DNA of 64,000 nucleotides. It comes from Frigoribacterium faeni (lineage in GTDB: Bacteria; Actinomycetota; Actinomycetes; Actinomycetales; Microbacteriaceae). A program made the position numbers and the translations under genes. Position 1 is the stretch's first letter, and each line of letters starts with the position of its first letter. The notes under the pieces are model-generated. The model was not told where the DNA came from. It was given only the letters and a program-made list of their open reading frames with translations, and searched no databases. Below, in pieces: positions 8,613 through 21,006 of this stretch. The DNA is taken from contig NZ_JAAOYW010000002.1 in the NCBI RefSeq assembly GCF_011761235.1, forward strand, positions 868,001 to 932,000. Direction: 5' to 3'.

Positions 8613-10322
8613 GTGGTCGAAGGTGTGAGAGAGGGAATCCACCTCCTCGCGAACCGGTACCAGATCGGCGAGCTGATCGGTCGGGGCGGCATGGCCGACG
8701 TGCACGTCGGCACCGACGCCCGGCTGGGCCGCAGGGTCGCGATCAAGCTGATGAAGCCGTCCCTCGCCACCGATCCCGCCTTCCGCACCCGCTTCCGCCA
8801 AGAGGCGCAGGCCGCCGCCCGCATGGCGCACCCCACGATCGTGCGCGTCTTCGACGCGGGCGAGGAGTCCACCCGCGACCGCAGCGGCCACGAGGTGCAG
8901 GTCCCCTTCATCGTCATGGAGTACGTCGAGGGCCGACTGCTCAAGGACATCGTCCGCGAGGGCCCGATGGACCCGGCCGAGGCCGTCCGCGTCACCGAGG
9001 GCATCCTCACCGCCCTCGAGTACTCGCACCGCGCCGGCGTCGTGCACCGCGACATCAAGCCCGGCAACGTGATGATCACGCACGCGGGCCAGGTGAAGGT
9101 GATGGACTTCGGCATCGCCCGCGCCATCTCCGACTCGTCCGCGACGGTCGCCCAGACCACGACGATCCTGGGCACGGCCCAGTACTTCAGCCCTGAGCAG
9201 GCCCGCGGCGAGACCGTCGACGCCCGGTCCGACCTCTACTCGACCGGCGTGCTCCTCTTCGAGCTGCTCACCGGCCGGGCGCCGTTCCGGGGCGACTCCC
9301 CCGTGGCGGTCGCCTACCAGCACGTCAGCGAGGCACCGGTGCCGCCGAGCACGGTGATCCCCGCCGTGTCGCCCGCCCTCGACGCGGTCGTGCTGCGAGC
9401 CCTCGCGAAAGATCGCTTCGAGCGCTTCCAGACCGCGGCCGACTTCCGGGACGACGTCCACGCGGCAGGCGAGGGGCGGGCTCCCGAACGCCGCCGGCCG
9501 CCCGTCGAGGCCGGCTCGACCCTCTTCGGCGTCGACCCGCACAGCCGGGCCGGCAGCGAGGCCGCCCTCAAAGAGCTCTCGTCCGACGACAACGACCGCC
9601 CGCAGCGCACCCAGACCCGGCCCCCCGTGGCGTGGATCTGGGCCGGCATCGTGCTGGTCGGCATCGTCATCGTCGCCGTCGTCTTCTGGGTGGCCAACCT
9701 CACGCCGCCCCAGATCGACAACGCGCAGACGTCGACCATCCCGCAGGTCGTCGGCACCACGTACGACGACGCGGCCGCCCAGCTCGGCGACCTCGACCTC
9801 ACGGTCACCCGCACCGAGGTCCCGAGCGACACGGTCGACGAGGGCGTGGTCATCTCGACCGACCCCGAGCCCGGCATCTCCGTCCCCAAGAACACGACGG
9901 TCGCCGTCACCGTCTCGTCCGGGCCCGTCACGGTGGCCATGCCCTCGGTCGACGGGCAGTCCCTCGACGCCGCGTGGGCGGCGATCACCGCGGCCGGTCT
10001 GACCCAGGGGCAGCAGACCAGCGACTACTCGCCCGACGTGCCCGAGAACACCGTGCTCGAGTCCGACCCCGCCGGCGGCACCGAGCTCGACGAGGGCGCG
10101 ACGGTCGACCTCGTCGTCAGCAACGGCAAGGTCAAGGTGCCCGACGTCACCCGTCAGACGCTCGCCCAGGCCGTCGCCGTCCTCGACGACCAGCTGGGCC
10201 TCACGGTGCAGTCGTACGTCGACCCCGGCTGCTCGGGCGGCAGCGTCTCGAACCAGTCGCTCCCGCCGGGCGACCAGCCGCAGGGCTCGACGATCGAGCT
10301 CGGCGTCTGCAGCGCGGGCTGA
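8613..10322 (+). CDS. pknB: Ser/Thr protein kinase PknB with three PASTA domains
   Basis: This 569-aa protein starts at a GTG. The kinase domain (about 15-285) carries the glycine loop GRGGMADV, AIKLM, HRDIKPGN with Asp near 147, DFGIAR and the TTTILGTAQYFSPEQ activation segment. A membrane segment lies near 340-363. Three PASTA domains follow, which in this family bind muropeptides or lipid II. PknB is the master kinase of septal and polar wall growth. A structured 200-bp gap with a hairpin separates it from pknA. Confidence 0.95.
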   Translation: MVEGVREGIHLLANRYQIGELIGRGGMADVHVGTDARLGRRVAIKLMKPSLATDPAFRTRFRQEAQAAARMAHPTIVRVFDAGEESTRDRSGHEVQVPFIVMEYVEGRLLKDIVREGPMDPAEAVRVTEGILTALEYSHRAGVVHRDIKPGNVMITHAGQVKVMDFGIARAISDSSATVAQTTTILGTAQYFSPEQARGETVDARSDLYSTGVLLFELLTGRAPFRGDSPVAVAYQHVSEAPVPPSTVIPAVSPALDAVVLRALAKDRFERFQTAADFRDDVHAAGEGRAPERRRPPVEAGSTLFGVDPHSRAGSEAALKELSSDDNDRPQRTQTRPPVAWIWAGIVLVGIVIVAVVFWVANLTPPQIDNAQTSTIPQVVGTTYDDAAAQLGDLDLTVTRTEVPSDTVDEGVVISTDPEPGISVPKNTTVAVTVSSGPVTVAMPSVDGQSLDAAWAAITAAGLTQGQQTSDYSPDVPENTVLESDPAGGTELDEGATVDLVVSNGKVKVPDVTRQTLAQAVAVLDDQLGLTVQSYVDPGCSGGSVSNQSLPPGDQPQGSTIELGVCSAG

Positions 10323-10349
10323 GCCCGCGGGGCGTCAGGCCGCGGGGCG

Positions 10350-10988
10350 TCAGGCCAGGTCGACCAACGGGCTCAGCCCACGGGCCGTGACCGCCGCCTC
10401 CGGCAGTCCGGCGACCCCCAGCCAGTTGCCGATCATCTGGTAACCGCCCTGGGTCAGCACCGACTCGGGGTGGAACTGCACGCCGTAGAGCGGCGCCGCC
10501 CGGTGCCGCAGGCCCATGATCACGCCGCCCGTGGTGCGCGACGTGACCTCGAGGTCGCCGGGGACGGTCTCGTCGACGACGGCCAGCGAGTGGTACCGCG
10601 TCGCCGTGAAGGGCTGCGGCACGTCGGCGTAGAAGGCGCTGTCATCGTGCTCGACGCGCGAGGTCTTGCCGTGCATGAGCTCGTCGGCGTGGGTGACGGT
10701 GGCGCCGAGCGCCTCGGCGATCGCCTGGTGGCCGAGGCAGACGCCGAGCAGGGGCTTGTCGACGGCCAGTGCGGCGTGCACGACGTCGACCGAGACGCCG
10801 GCGTCGGCGGGCGTGCCGGGACCGGGCGAGAGCAGCACGGCGTCGTACTCGGCGATGCGGTCGGCGATCTCGACGTGGCCGAACGCGTCGTTGCGCACGA
10901 CGTCGGTCTCGGCTCCGAGCTGCTGCAGGTACCCGTTCAGGGTGTAGACGAAGCTGTCGTAGTTGTCGACGACCAGGATGCGCGTCAT
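10350..10988 (-). CDS. Class I glutamine amidotransferase (PabA/TrpG-type)
   Basis: This 212-aa protein has VVDNYDSFVYTL at the N-terminus, the oxyanion strand SPGPGTP, the catalytic cysteine in GVCLGHQ and the His/Glu pair in FHPES. It supplies ammonia from glutamine to a chorismate-using partner for anthranilate or 4-aminobenzoate. No synthase partner subunit is encoded nearby, so pabA and trpG cannot be told apart. Its place after the small membrane protein and sortase matches the mycobacterial Rv0013 locus. It overlaps the upstream gene by 4 nt. Confidence 0.9.
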   Translation of the reverse strand: MTRILVVDNYDSFVYTLNGYLQQLGAETDVVRNDAFGHVEIADRIAEYDAVLLSPGPGTPADAGVSVDVVHAALAVDKPLLGVCLGHQAIAEALGATVTHADELMHGKTSRVEHDDSAFYADVPQPFTATRYHSLAVVDETVPGDLEVTSRTTGGVIMGLRHRAAPLYGVQFHPESVLTQGGYQMIGNWLGVAGLPEAAVTARGLSPLVDLA

Positions 10989-11146
10989 GAGTCCTCCACG
11001 GTGACGTCGGGGGCGGGGATGAGCTCGTTGACGAGAGGGAACACCCACTCGACGAGCGCGTACAGCACCGCGGCGACGAGGACGAGCAGCACGAGCAGCC
11101 GCAGCCACCACGGTCCTGGGAGGATACGCCAGAGGGCTCCGTACAC
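10985..11146 (-). CDS. Small single-pass membrane protein (53 aa)
   Basis: A GTG start at 11146 lies 2 nt after the sortase stop, and the stop overlaps the amidotransferase ATG (ATGA). The protein has a short Trp-rich N-terminus, one membrane segment of about 20 residues (LRLLVLLVLVAAVLYALVEW) and an acidic tail. The tight coupling on both sides suggests it is a real gene in a three-gene operon. Function is unknown. Confidence 0.75.
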   Translation of the reverse strand: MYGALWRILPGPWWLRLLVLLVLVAAVLYALVEWVFPLVNELIPAPDVTVEDS

Positions 11147-11148
11147 GG

Positions 11149-11925
11149 TCAGCCCCCGATCCCGGCGGCGGCCAGCGAGGCGGGCGGGCCGTCCGCGAGG
11201 GGCTGCCACGAGTCGAAGACGCCGTACGCGACGATGCGCTCGCGCGCCGAGAACATGGGGTTGCAGCTGGTGAGGGTGATGAGGCGCTCCCCGGAGGCGG
11301 CGGTCACGTCGGGCGCGTCCGGCACCGGCTGCAGCACCGAGACCTGGGTCGCCTGCACGTACTGGAGGTTGCGGAACCGGTAGGTGTACCAGCCGTCGGC
11401 GGTCTGGACGACGATCTCGTCGCCGGGCCGCAGGTCGGCCACGGCGTTGAACGGGGCGCCGTACGTCGTGCGGTGCGCGGCGATGCCGAAGTTGCCGACC
11501 TCGCCCGGCATCTGCGTCTCGTCGTAGTGCCCGATGCCGATCTTGTTGAGGGTGCGCACCGTGCTGGTGCCGCCGCCGATCGGCACGGCGTAGTCGGCCC
11601 CGAACCGGGGCACGTAGAGGTTGCCGAAGGCCTGGCCGTCGGCGGGCGCGGCCGTCACCGGCGGATCGCCGGCCGGGTCGGTCGTCGCGGGGGGCGCCTC
11701 CGCCGACTGCTGCTCGAGCTGCTGCGAGAGCTGCGACGCCTGGTCGCGGTGCTCGTCGGCGACGACGAGGTCGTTGAACCACTGCTGCCACGCGATGAAG
11801 AGCAGGACGAGCACGCCGGCCGTGATGAGCAGCTCGCCGAGCACCCCGACGACGGTCACCCGGGGGCGGCTGCGCCGACGGCGGCGGCGGGCGCCTGCCG
11901 GGGCGGGGCGCGCGTCGACGGTCAT
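11149..11925 (-). CDS. srtE: Class E sortase
   Basis: This 258-aa protein has an Arg-rich N-terminus, a membrane segment (about 25-45), a linker and a sortase domain. The catalytic triad is visible as His in IAAHRTTYG (about 149), Cys in TLTSCNP (about 221) and Arg in ARERIV (about 230). Class E sortases of high-GC actinobacteria join proteins with LAxTG signals to the wall. Two proteins with such signals are encoded here (LAFTG in the 54276-57047 protein, LAYTG in the 58338-59645 protein), so they are likely substrates. Confidence 0.93.
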   Translation of the reverse strand: MTVDARPAPAGARRRRRRSRPRVTVVGVLGELLITAGVLVLLFIAWQQWFNDLVVADEHRDQASQLSQQLEQQSAEAPPATTDPAGDPPVTAAPADGQAFGNLYVPRFGADYAVPIGGGTSTVRTLNKIGIGHYDETQMPGEVGNFGIAAHRTTYGAPFNAVADLRPGDEIVVQTADGWYTYRFRNLQYVQATQVSVLQPVPDAPDVTAASGERLITLTSCNPMFSARERIVAYGVFDSWQPLADGPPASLAAAGIGG

Positions 11926-12039
11926 GGGTCGATCCTAACGGCGGCGCCCTCGGAGCCGGGCCCCGGCCGCCGACCCGTCGTGGGCCTGCACGGACCGTCT
12001 CCCCAGGCCCGTCACGGCCGCCACGGTAGGATGTGCGCC

Positions 12040-12303
12040 ATGGCTGCTGACAAGAACCCCACCTCGAAGCCCGCCCGCGCCCGCGCGGACCGCTCCGCCG
12101 AGGCGCGCCCCGCGGCCGACGCCCCGAACCCGGTGTGGTTCAAGCCGGTCATGTTCGGCTTCATGCTGATCGGGCTCGCCTGGATCGTCGTCTTCTACGT
12201 CAGCCAGAGCGCCCTGCCCATCGGCACGCTCGGCTCCTGGAACATCTTGATCGGCTTCGGCATCATGTTCATCGGCTTCCTGATGACGACCCGCTGGCGC
12301 TGA
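12040..12303 (+). CDS. crgA: Cell division protein CrgA
   Basis: This 87-aa protein has a charged Ala/Arg/Lys N-terminus, the NPVWFKPVMFGFM entry and two membrane segments (about 34-53 and 65-82). CrgA is an actinobacterial divisome protein that contacts FtsZ, FtsQ and PBPs. The second ATG was chosen because GTAGG lies 9 nt before it; an in-frame ATG 9 nt upstream sits directly on that site. It is divergent from srtE. Confidence 0.9.
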   Translation: MAADKNPTSKPARARADRSAEARPAADAPNPVWFKPVMFGFMLIGLAWIVVFYVSQSALPIGTLGSWNILIGFGIMFIGFLMTTRWR

Positions 12304-12328
12304 CCTCGGCTCGAACGGGTGTTCGCAG

Positions 12329-12386
12329 TTACACGGGTGTAAGTATCCCCAGTGTTGATAGACCTGTGGATAACTCGGTGGACAAC
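12329..12386. promoter_or_regulatory. Small DnaA-box cluster after crgA
   Basis: A perfect box TTATCCACA is present on the minus strand at 12365-12373. A near match (TTGTCCACC on the minus strand) follows at 12378-12386, and an imperfect TGTTGATAG lies just before. An adjacent palindrome TTACAC-GG-GTGTAA lies at 12329-12342. The site is about 12 kb from oriC and between convergent genes, so it is not a promoter of either. Confidence 0.5.
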
Positions 12387-12413
12387 CTCGGTCGGTGAGC
12401 CGGCGGTCTCATG

Positions 12414-12453
12414 ACGAAGGAGGCGGCACCCAGGTGGGTGCCGCCTCCTTCGT
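12414..12453. terminator. Bidirectional terminator between crgA and rhomboid gene
   Basis: An 18-bp perfect stem starting ACGAAGGAGGCGG closes on the 4-base loop AGGT (12432-12435). It lies between convergent genes and probably serves both strands. Confidence 0.85.
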
Positions 12454-12468
12454 CGTTCCTGCCCTGCG

Positions 12469-13314
12469 TCAGGCCAGCCCGAGGTACATCGCCGAGCGTC
12501 CGAGGACGATCAGCAGGCACACGAGGCCGATGGCGACGAGCGCTCCCATCTGCACGGCCGTCTTCGAGCGGTGCCGCGTCTTCGTGTAGACGAACGACAC
12601 GAGCGCCCCGACGACGAGGCCGCCGAGGTGGGCCTGCCACGAGATGTTCGGCGAGATGAAGCCGATCGCGAGGTTGATGCCGAGCAGCACCAGCAGCTGC
12701 ACGCCGTTCGAGCCGCCGAGGCTCCGCGCGATGACGAAGAACCCGGCCATGAGGCCGAAGATGGCGCCGGACGCGCCGACCACCGGGGTCAACGGCGACA
12801 AGAGCGTGACGGCGGCTGCCCCGCCCAGCCCGCTGATGAAGTACAGGGCCGCGTAGCGGGCACGCCCCAGGGTGCGCTCGAGCTGCGCCCCGAAGATGTA
12901 CAGCGCGTACATGTTGAAGACGATGTGCCAGATGCTGCCGTGGGTGAACATCGACGTGACGATGCGCCACGGTTCGGTGAGGGCGTAGGGCGCGTAGTAC
13001 GCGAACGCCGAGCTGACGACCCCGCCGGTGAGGACCTGCGCGAGGTAGACGAGCAGACTCACGCCGATGAGGCCGTAGGTGACGACGGGGGCCCCGCCGC
13101 GCGAGGCGCTGCGCACGGCGCCGAGGACGCGAGGCTGCACCCGGGGTGCGGCGTCGCGCGCCTCGCGCACGCACTCGGGGCAGTGGACGCCCACGGGTGC
13201 GGGCGTCTGGCACTGACCGCAGATGGTGCGACCGCAGCGCTGGCAGAGCACGAAGCTCTGCCGGTCGGGGTGGCGGTAGCAGTGGTTCGCTGCGTCGGCG
13301 GGGACCTGCGTCAC
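12469..13314 (-). CDS. Rhomboid family intramembrane serine protease with zinc-binding N-terminus
   Basis: This 281-aa protein begins at a GTG directly after the cyclophilin stop. The first 50 residues contain Cys and His pairs (CYRH, CQRCGRTICGQCQ, HCPEC) that look like a B-box-type zinc finger. Six or so membrane segments follow. The catalytic Ser lies in GASGAIFG (about 182) and the catalytic His in QAHLGG (about 226). Rhomboids cut membrane proteins within the bilayer. The substrate is unknown. Confidence 0.92.
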   Translation of the reverse strand: MTQVPADAANHCYRHPDRQSFVLCQRCGRTICGQCQTPAPVGVHCPECVREARDAAPRVQPRVLGAVRSASRGGAPVVTYGLIGVSLLVYLAQVLTGGVVSSAFAYYAPYALTEPWRIVTSMFTHGSIWHIVFNMYALYIFGAQLERTLGRARYAALYFISGLGGAAAVTLLSPLTPVVGASGAIFGLMAGFFVIARSLGGSNGVQLLVLLGINLAIGFISPNISWQAHLGGLVVGALVSFVYTKTRHRSKTAVQMGALVAIGLVCLLIVLGRSAMYLGLA

Positions 13315-13854
13315 CTAGACCTCGTCGATGGTGACGCTCTGGATGACGACGTCGTCGAGGGGCTTGTCGCGCGCGTCGGTGGGGACGCCCTCGATGGCGT
13401 CGACGACCTTCTTGGACTCGTCGTCGGCGACGACGCCGAAGATGGTGTGCTTGCCCTGCAGCCACGGGGTCGGCACGGTCGTGATGAAGAACTGCGAGCC
13501 GTTCGTGCCGCGGCCGCCCTGCTTGCCGGCGTTCGCCATGGCGAGCACGTAGGGCTCGGCGAAGGTCAGCTCGGGGTGGATCTCGTCGTCGAACTGGTAG
13601 CCGGGGCCGCCGATGCCCTGGCCGAGCGGGTCGCCGCCCTGGAGCATGAAGTCCTTGATGATGCGGTGGAACACGACGCCGTCGTAGAGCGGGTCGGTGC
13701 TGACCTTGCCCGTGGACGGGTGCGTCCACTCGATGGTGCCGGTGGCGAGGCCGGTGAAGTTGGCGACGGTCTTGGGTGCGTGGTCGCCGAACAGGTTCAC
13801 GGTGATGGTGCCGTGGTTGGTCGTGATCGTGGCGACTGCGGTGTGCTTGGACAT
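13315..13854 (-). CDS. ppiA: Peptidyl-prolyl cis-trans isomerase, cyclophilin type
   Basis: This 179-aa cytoplasmic protein has the cyclophilin core: [27 protein letters not shown] and LQGKHTIFG. It catalyses proline isomerisation during folding. There is no signal peptide. It is the first gene of a two-gene unit with the rhomboid protease. The order matches the mycobacterial ppiA neighbourhood near dnaA. Confidence 0.95.
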   Translation of the reverse strand: MSKHTAVATITTNHGTITVNLFGDHAPKTVANFTGLATGTIEWTHPSTGKVSTDPLYDGVVFHRIIKDFMLQGGDPLGQGIGGPGYQFDDEIHPELTFAEPYVLAMANAGKQGGRGTNGSQFFITTVPTPWLQGKHTIFGVVADDESKKVVDAIEGVPTDARDKPLDDVVIQSVTIDEV

Positions 13855-13992
13855 GGGCCCATTCTCCCACAGGGCCCTCGGAGCGTCAGGGAGCGCCCAG
13901 CGACCGCGGTGTTACCTGCCAGGAAGCCTCGTGCCAGGATGGGAGGCCAGCAATGAACTGACCCGTTGCCTACTAGTCGTTGGAGGAACACT

Positions 13993-14538
13993 GTGGCCCT
14001 GTCACGCAAGCAGAAGAAAGAACTGAAGAAGTTCAAGAAGCACGCGTTCGACGTGTGGTCGGAGCAGCGCGAGGTCGTCAGCCACGCGGGCAAGGTGCTC
14101 AGCGACGCCCGTGACCACGGTGTCACCTACGCCCAGAAGAACGTGACGCCGCGCATCAAGCACGCCGTCGACCAGAACGTGCGCCCCGCCGTCTCGCAGG
14201 GCCTGTCGGCCGGCAGCCACGCGGCGACCGTCGCTCAGGACCGCCTGAAGCACGACATCTACCCCGCCATCTCGTCGTACCTGAGCGGTCTCGACCTCGT
14301 CGACCAGAAGCAGGTCGCTAAGGCCGTCAAGAAGGCCAAGAAGCAGGGCGGCAAGTTCGCCTCGCAGGCGTCGAAGTACGCCCCCGCCGCGAAGAAGTCG
14401 GGCCCCGGCGTCGGCGGCGTGCTGCTGATCGGCCTCGGCGTCGTCGCCCTCGGCGGCCTCGTCTTCGCCGCCGTGCAGACGCTCCGTGCCGACGACGAGC
14501 TCTGGGTCGCCGACGACGACGCCGACACCAAGGCGTAG
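13993..14538 (+). CDS. Unknown Lys-rich membrane protein (181 aa)
   Basis: The start is a GTG at 13993 with GGAGGAA 5 bases upstream. The first 130 residues are rich in Lys, Ala and Gln and look helical. A KKAKKQGGK stretch precedes a membrane segment (about 143-165), and the tail is acidic (DDDADTKA). I do not recognise the family. The gene stands alone, divergent from ppiA, and its stop is followed by the repeat array. Confidence 0.8.
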   Translation: MALSRKQKKELKKFKKHAFDVWSEQREVVSHAGKVLSDARDHGVTYAQKNVTPRIKHAVDQNVRPAVSQGLSAGSHAATVAQDRLKHDIYPAISSYLSGLDLVDQKQVAKAVKKAKKQGGKFASQASKYAPAAKKSGPGVGGVLLIGLGVVALGGLVFAAVQTLRADDELWVADDDADTKA

Positions 14539-14609
14539 CCCCCGCCACACCCCGCACCCCCACGAAGGGCCCGCCTCCCCCCGGAGCCGGGCCCTCCGTG
14601 CACCCCCCG

Positions 14610-14717
14610 CCCGCGGCAACAAGCGAAGCGACGTTGCCCGCGGCGACGAGCGAAGCGACGTTGCCCGCGGCAACGAGCGAAGCGACGTTGCCCGCGGCGA
14701 CGAGCGAAGCGATGTCG
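14610..14717. repeat. Four tandem 27-bp units, each a small hairpin
   Basis: Units lie at 14610-14636, 14637-14663, 14664-14690 and 14691-14717, in the pattern CCCGCGGCAACGAGCGAAGC plus GACGTTG. Within each unit GGCAAC or GGCGAC pairs with the opposite GTTGCC or GTCGCC. Unit 4 changes both sides of the stem together (GGCGAC with GTCGCC). Frames through the array stay open only because of the repeat, so no gene is called. Confidence 0.85.
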
Positions 14718-14760
14718 CCCCCGCGCACGACTCGCCCATCTGGGTCGGCGGAGCCGACGC

Positions 14761-14787
14761 GCTGCGCCGCAGGGGCGGCGGCGCAGC
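14761..14787. repeat. GC hairpin related to those at 832-856 and 909-935
   Basis: A 10-bp perfect stem GCTGCGCCGC/GCGGCGCAGC encloses the loop AGGGGCG. The copy at 909-935 has the same loop and inner stem, but its outer pairs read GTCGC/GCGAC. A further weak hairpin (14805-14856, ATTTCTCG arms) lies between here and tRNA-Ala and may end the tRNA transcript. Confidence 0.75.
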
Positions 14788-14855
14788 CAACGAGCACGAA
14801 CGAGAAATCCCCGCGAGCCCACGCAGTGGGCGAGCAGGGAAAGGCCTATTTCTCG

Positions 14856-14928
14856 TGGAGCCTAGGAGAATCGAACTCCTGACATCCTGCTTGCAAAGCA
14901 GGCGCTCTACCAACTGAGCTAAGGCCCC
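14856..14928 (-). tRNA. tRNA-Ala (anticodon TGC)
   Basis: The minus strand gives a 73-nt tRNA. The acceptor stem GGGGCCT pairs with AGGCTCC and includes the G3-T70 wobble that marks alanine tRNAs. The anticodon loop TTTGCAA gives TGC. The T arm has GTTCGATTC. The discriminator is A and CCA is not encoded. It lies just after tRNA-Ile. Confidence 0.96.
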
Positions 14929-14964
14929 GTGGTGGGGATGCACCCGCCGGGCGACCTACGGGAG

Positions 14965-15038
14965 TGGGGCTAACAGGACTTGAACCTGTGACCTCTTCGT
15001 TATCAGCGAAGCGCTCTAACCGCCTGAGCTATAGCCCC
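14965..15038 (-). tRNA. tRNA-Ile (anticodon GAT)
   Basis: The minus strand gives a 74-nt tRNA with acceptor stem GGGGCTA/TAGCCCC, anticodon stem CTTCG/CGAAG and loop CTGATAA (anticodon GAT). The T arm has GTTCAAGTC. The gyrB-gyrA-DUF3566-tRNA-Ile-tRNA-Ala order is usual in actinobacteria. Confidence 0.96.
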
Positions 15039-15109
15039 CGGACCGTCGTAAAGCCTACAGCACCACGACGGAGATGACGAATCGACCGTGAGGGTCGAGG
15101 CGTCCCGGA

Positions 15110-15509
15110 TCAGTTGTTGGTGAAGCCGACCAGGAGGCCGCCGGTGACGCGGACGCTCAGGTTGTAGAGCACGGCCACGACGGCGCCGAGGACGGTGCCG
15201 ACGACGACGTTGAGGACGGCGACGACCACGGAGAACAGCATGACCTGGCCGACGTTGAAGCTCTCCTGGATGGTGAAGTTCTGGTCGCCCAGGATGTCGC
15301 GCAGCACCTGGTCGAGGTCGTTGAAGATGCCGGTCTGGTTGAGGATCAGCCAGATCAGGAAGGTCGCGACGACGGTGACGATGCCGAGGGCGACGGCGAT
15401 CAGGAACGACAGCTTCACGACGGACCAGAAGTCGATGTAGACGAGCTTCAGGCGCACCTGCTTGGTGCCGGACGGTCGAGCGGTCTTGCGCTGGAGCTTC
15501 TCCGCGACG

Positions 15510-15517
<8 letters not shown>
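15110..15517 (-). CDS. DUF3566 membrane protein
   Basis: This 135-aa protein has a basic N-terminus and two membrane segments (about 35-58 and 90-115). It matches the DUF3566 family found after gyrA in actinobacteria. The start overlaps the gyrA stop by 8 nt, so the genes are co-translated. Its role is unknown. Confidence 0.9.
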
Positions 15518-18182
<2,665 letters not shown>

Positions 18183-18259
18183 GATTCTCCGTCTGTCGTG
18201 GTCTGCCCCGGTGTCCTCCGCGGGGCGCGGGCGTGCTCCGGCTCAGCCGGGGGCACGCG

Positions 18260-20356
<2,097 letters not shown>

Positions 20357-20397
20357 TCAGAGGGATTTTCCCGAGCCCGGAGGACGATTCACTCTCC

Positions 20398-21006
20398 CTA
20401 GCCGTAGGTATCGCGAGGACCACGCCCTGGGACCGATCTGGGGCCGCGTTTCCAGGACGGGGCGTTGGGTGCCAGGAAACGCACCGACTGGATGCCGGCG
20501 TCGGGGTAGCGCTGCACGATCGTCGTCGTGACGGTGCCGCGCATGAGGCGCAGCTGCGTCGCCCAGGCCGTCGAGTCGCACTGCACCGTCAGGGTGCCGT
20601 CGTCGATCGAGACCGGGTGCGAGTGCGCCGACAGCTCGTCGCCGACCATGTCGGGCCACGCCGTCATGAGGTCGGACTGGGCGAGGGGCGAGTTCCAGCC
20701 CATCTCGGACGTCACGCCGGCGAGCACGTCGGCGATGCCGCGCGGCTCGCGTCCCGTGCCGAAGGGCTGGCTCGGCGAGCCGAGCTTGATCGCCTTGCGG
20801 CGCCGCCCGTCGCGCGACCGCCCGTTCGGGTCGCCGAAGACACGTCGGAACCGCAGGTAGACCCGCTGTGCCTCGTCGTCGGGCAGGGGCTCAGGAGGCG
20901 CGGGCGCGGCCGGGGGGACCGCGGACGTCCGCGGTCCGGTCGCCTGGTCGCGCGCCTCCTCGTCCTGCGGCCGGTCGCCGTCGCCCGCGCCGACGCCGTC
21001 GCTCAC
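20398..21006 (-). CDS. DUF721 (DciA-like) protein
   Basis: This 202-aa protein starts at a GTG overlapping the recF stop (GTGA). The first 70 residues are low-complexity. The rest has the DUF721 fold, with WPDMVGDELSAHSHPVSI and CDSTAWATQLRLM. DUF721 includes DciA, the helicase operator that helps load DnaB in bacteria without DnaC. Its place between recF and gyrB is the standard actinobacterial one. The DciA role here is inferred from the family. Confidence 0.85.
   Translation of the reverse strand: MSDGVGAGDGDRPQDEEARDQATGPRTSAVPPAAPAPPEPLPDDEAQRVYLRFRRVFGDPNGRSRDGRRRKAIKLGSPSQPFGTGREPRGIADVLAGVTSEMGWNSPLAQSDLMTAWPDMVGDELSAHSHPVSIDDGTLTVQCDSTAWATQLRLMRGTVTTTIVQRYPDAGIQSVRFLAPNAPSWKRGPRSVPGRGPRDTYG

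Noticed and set aside
14610-14717. CRISPR array
   Set aside because: Units of 27 bp follow one another with no spacers between them, and no cas genes are near.
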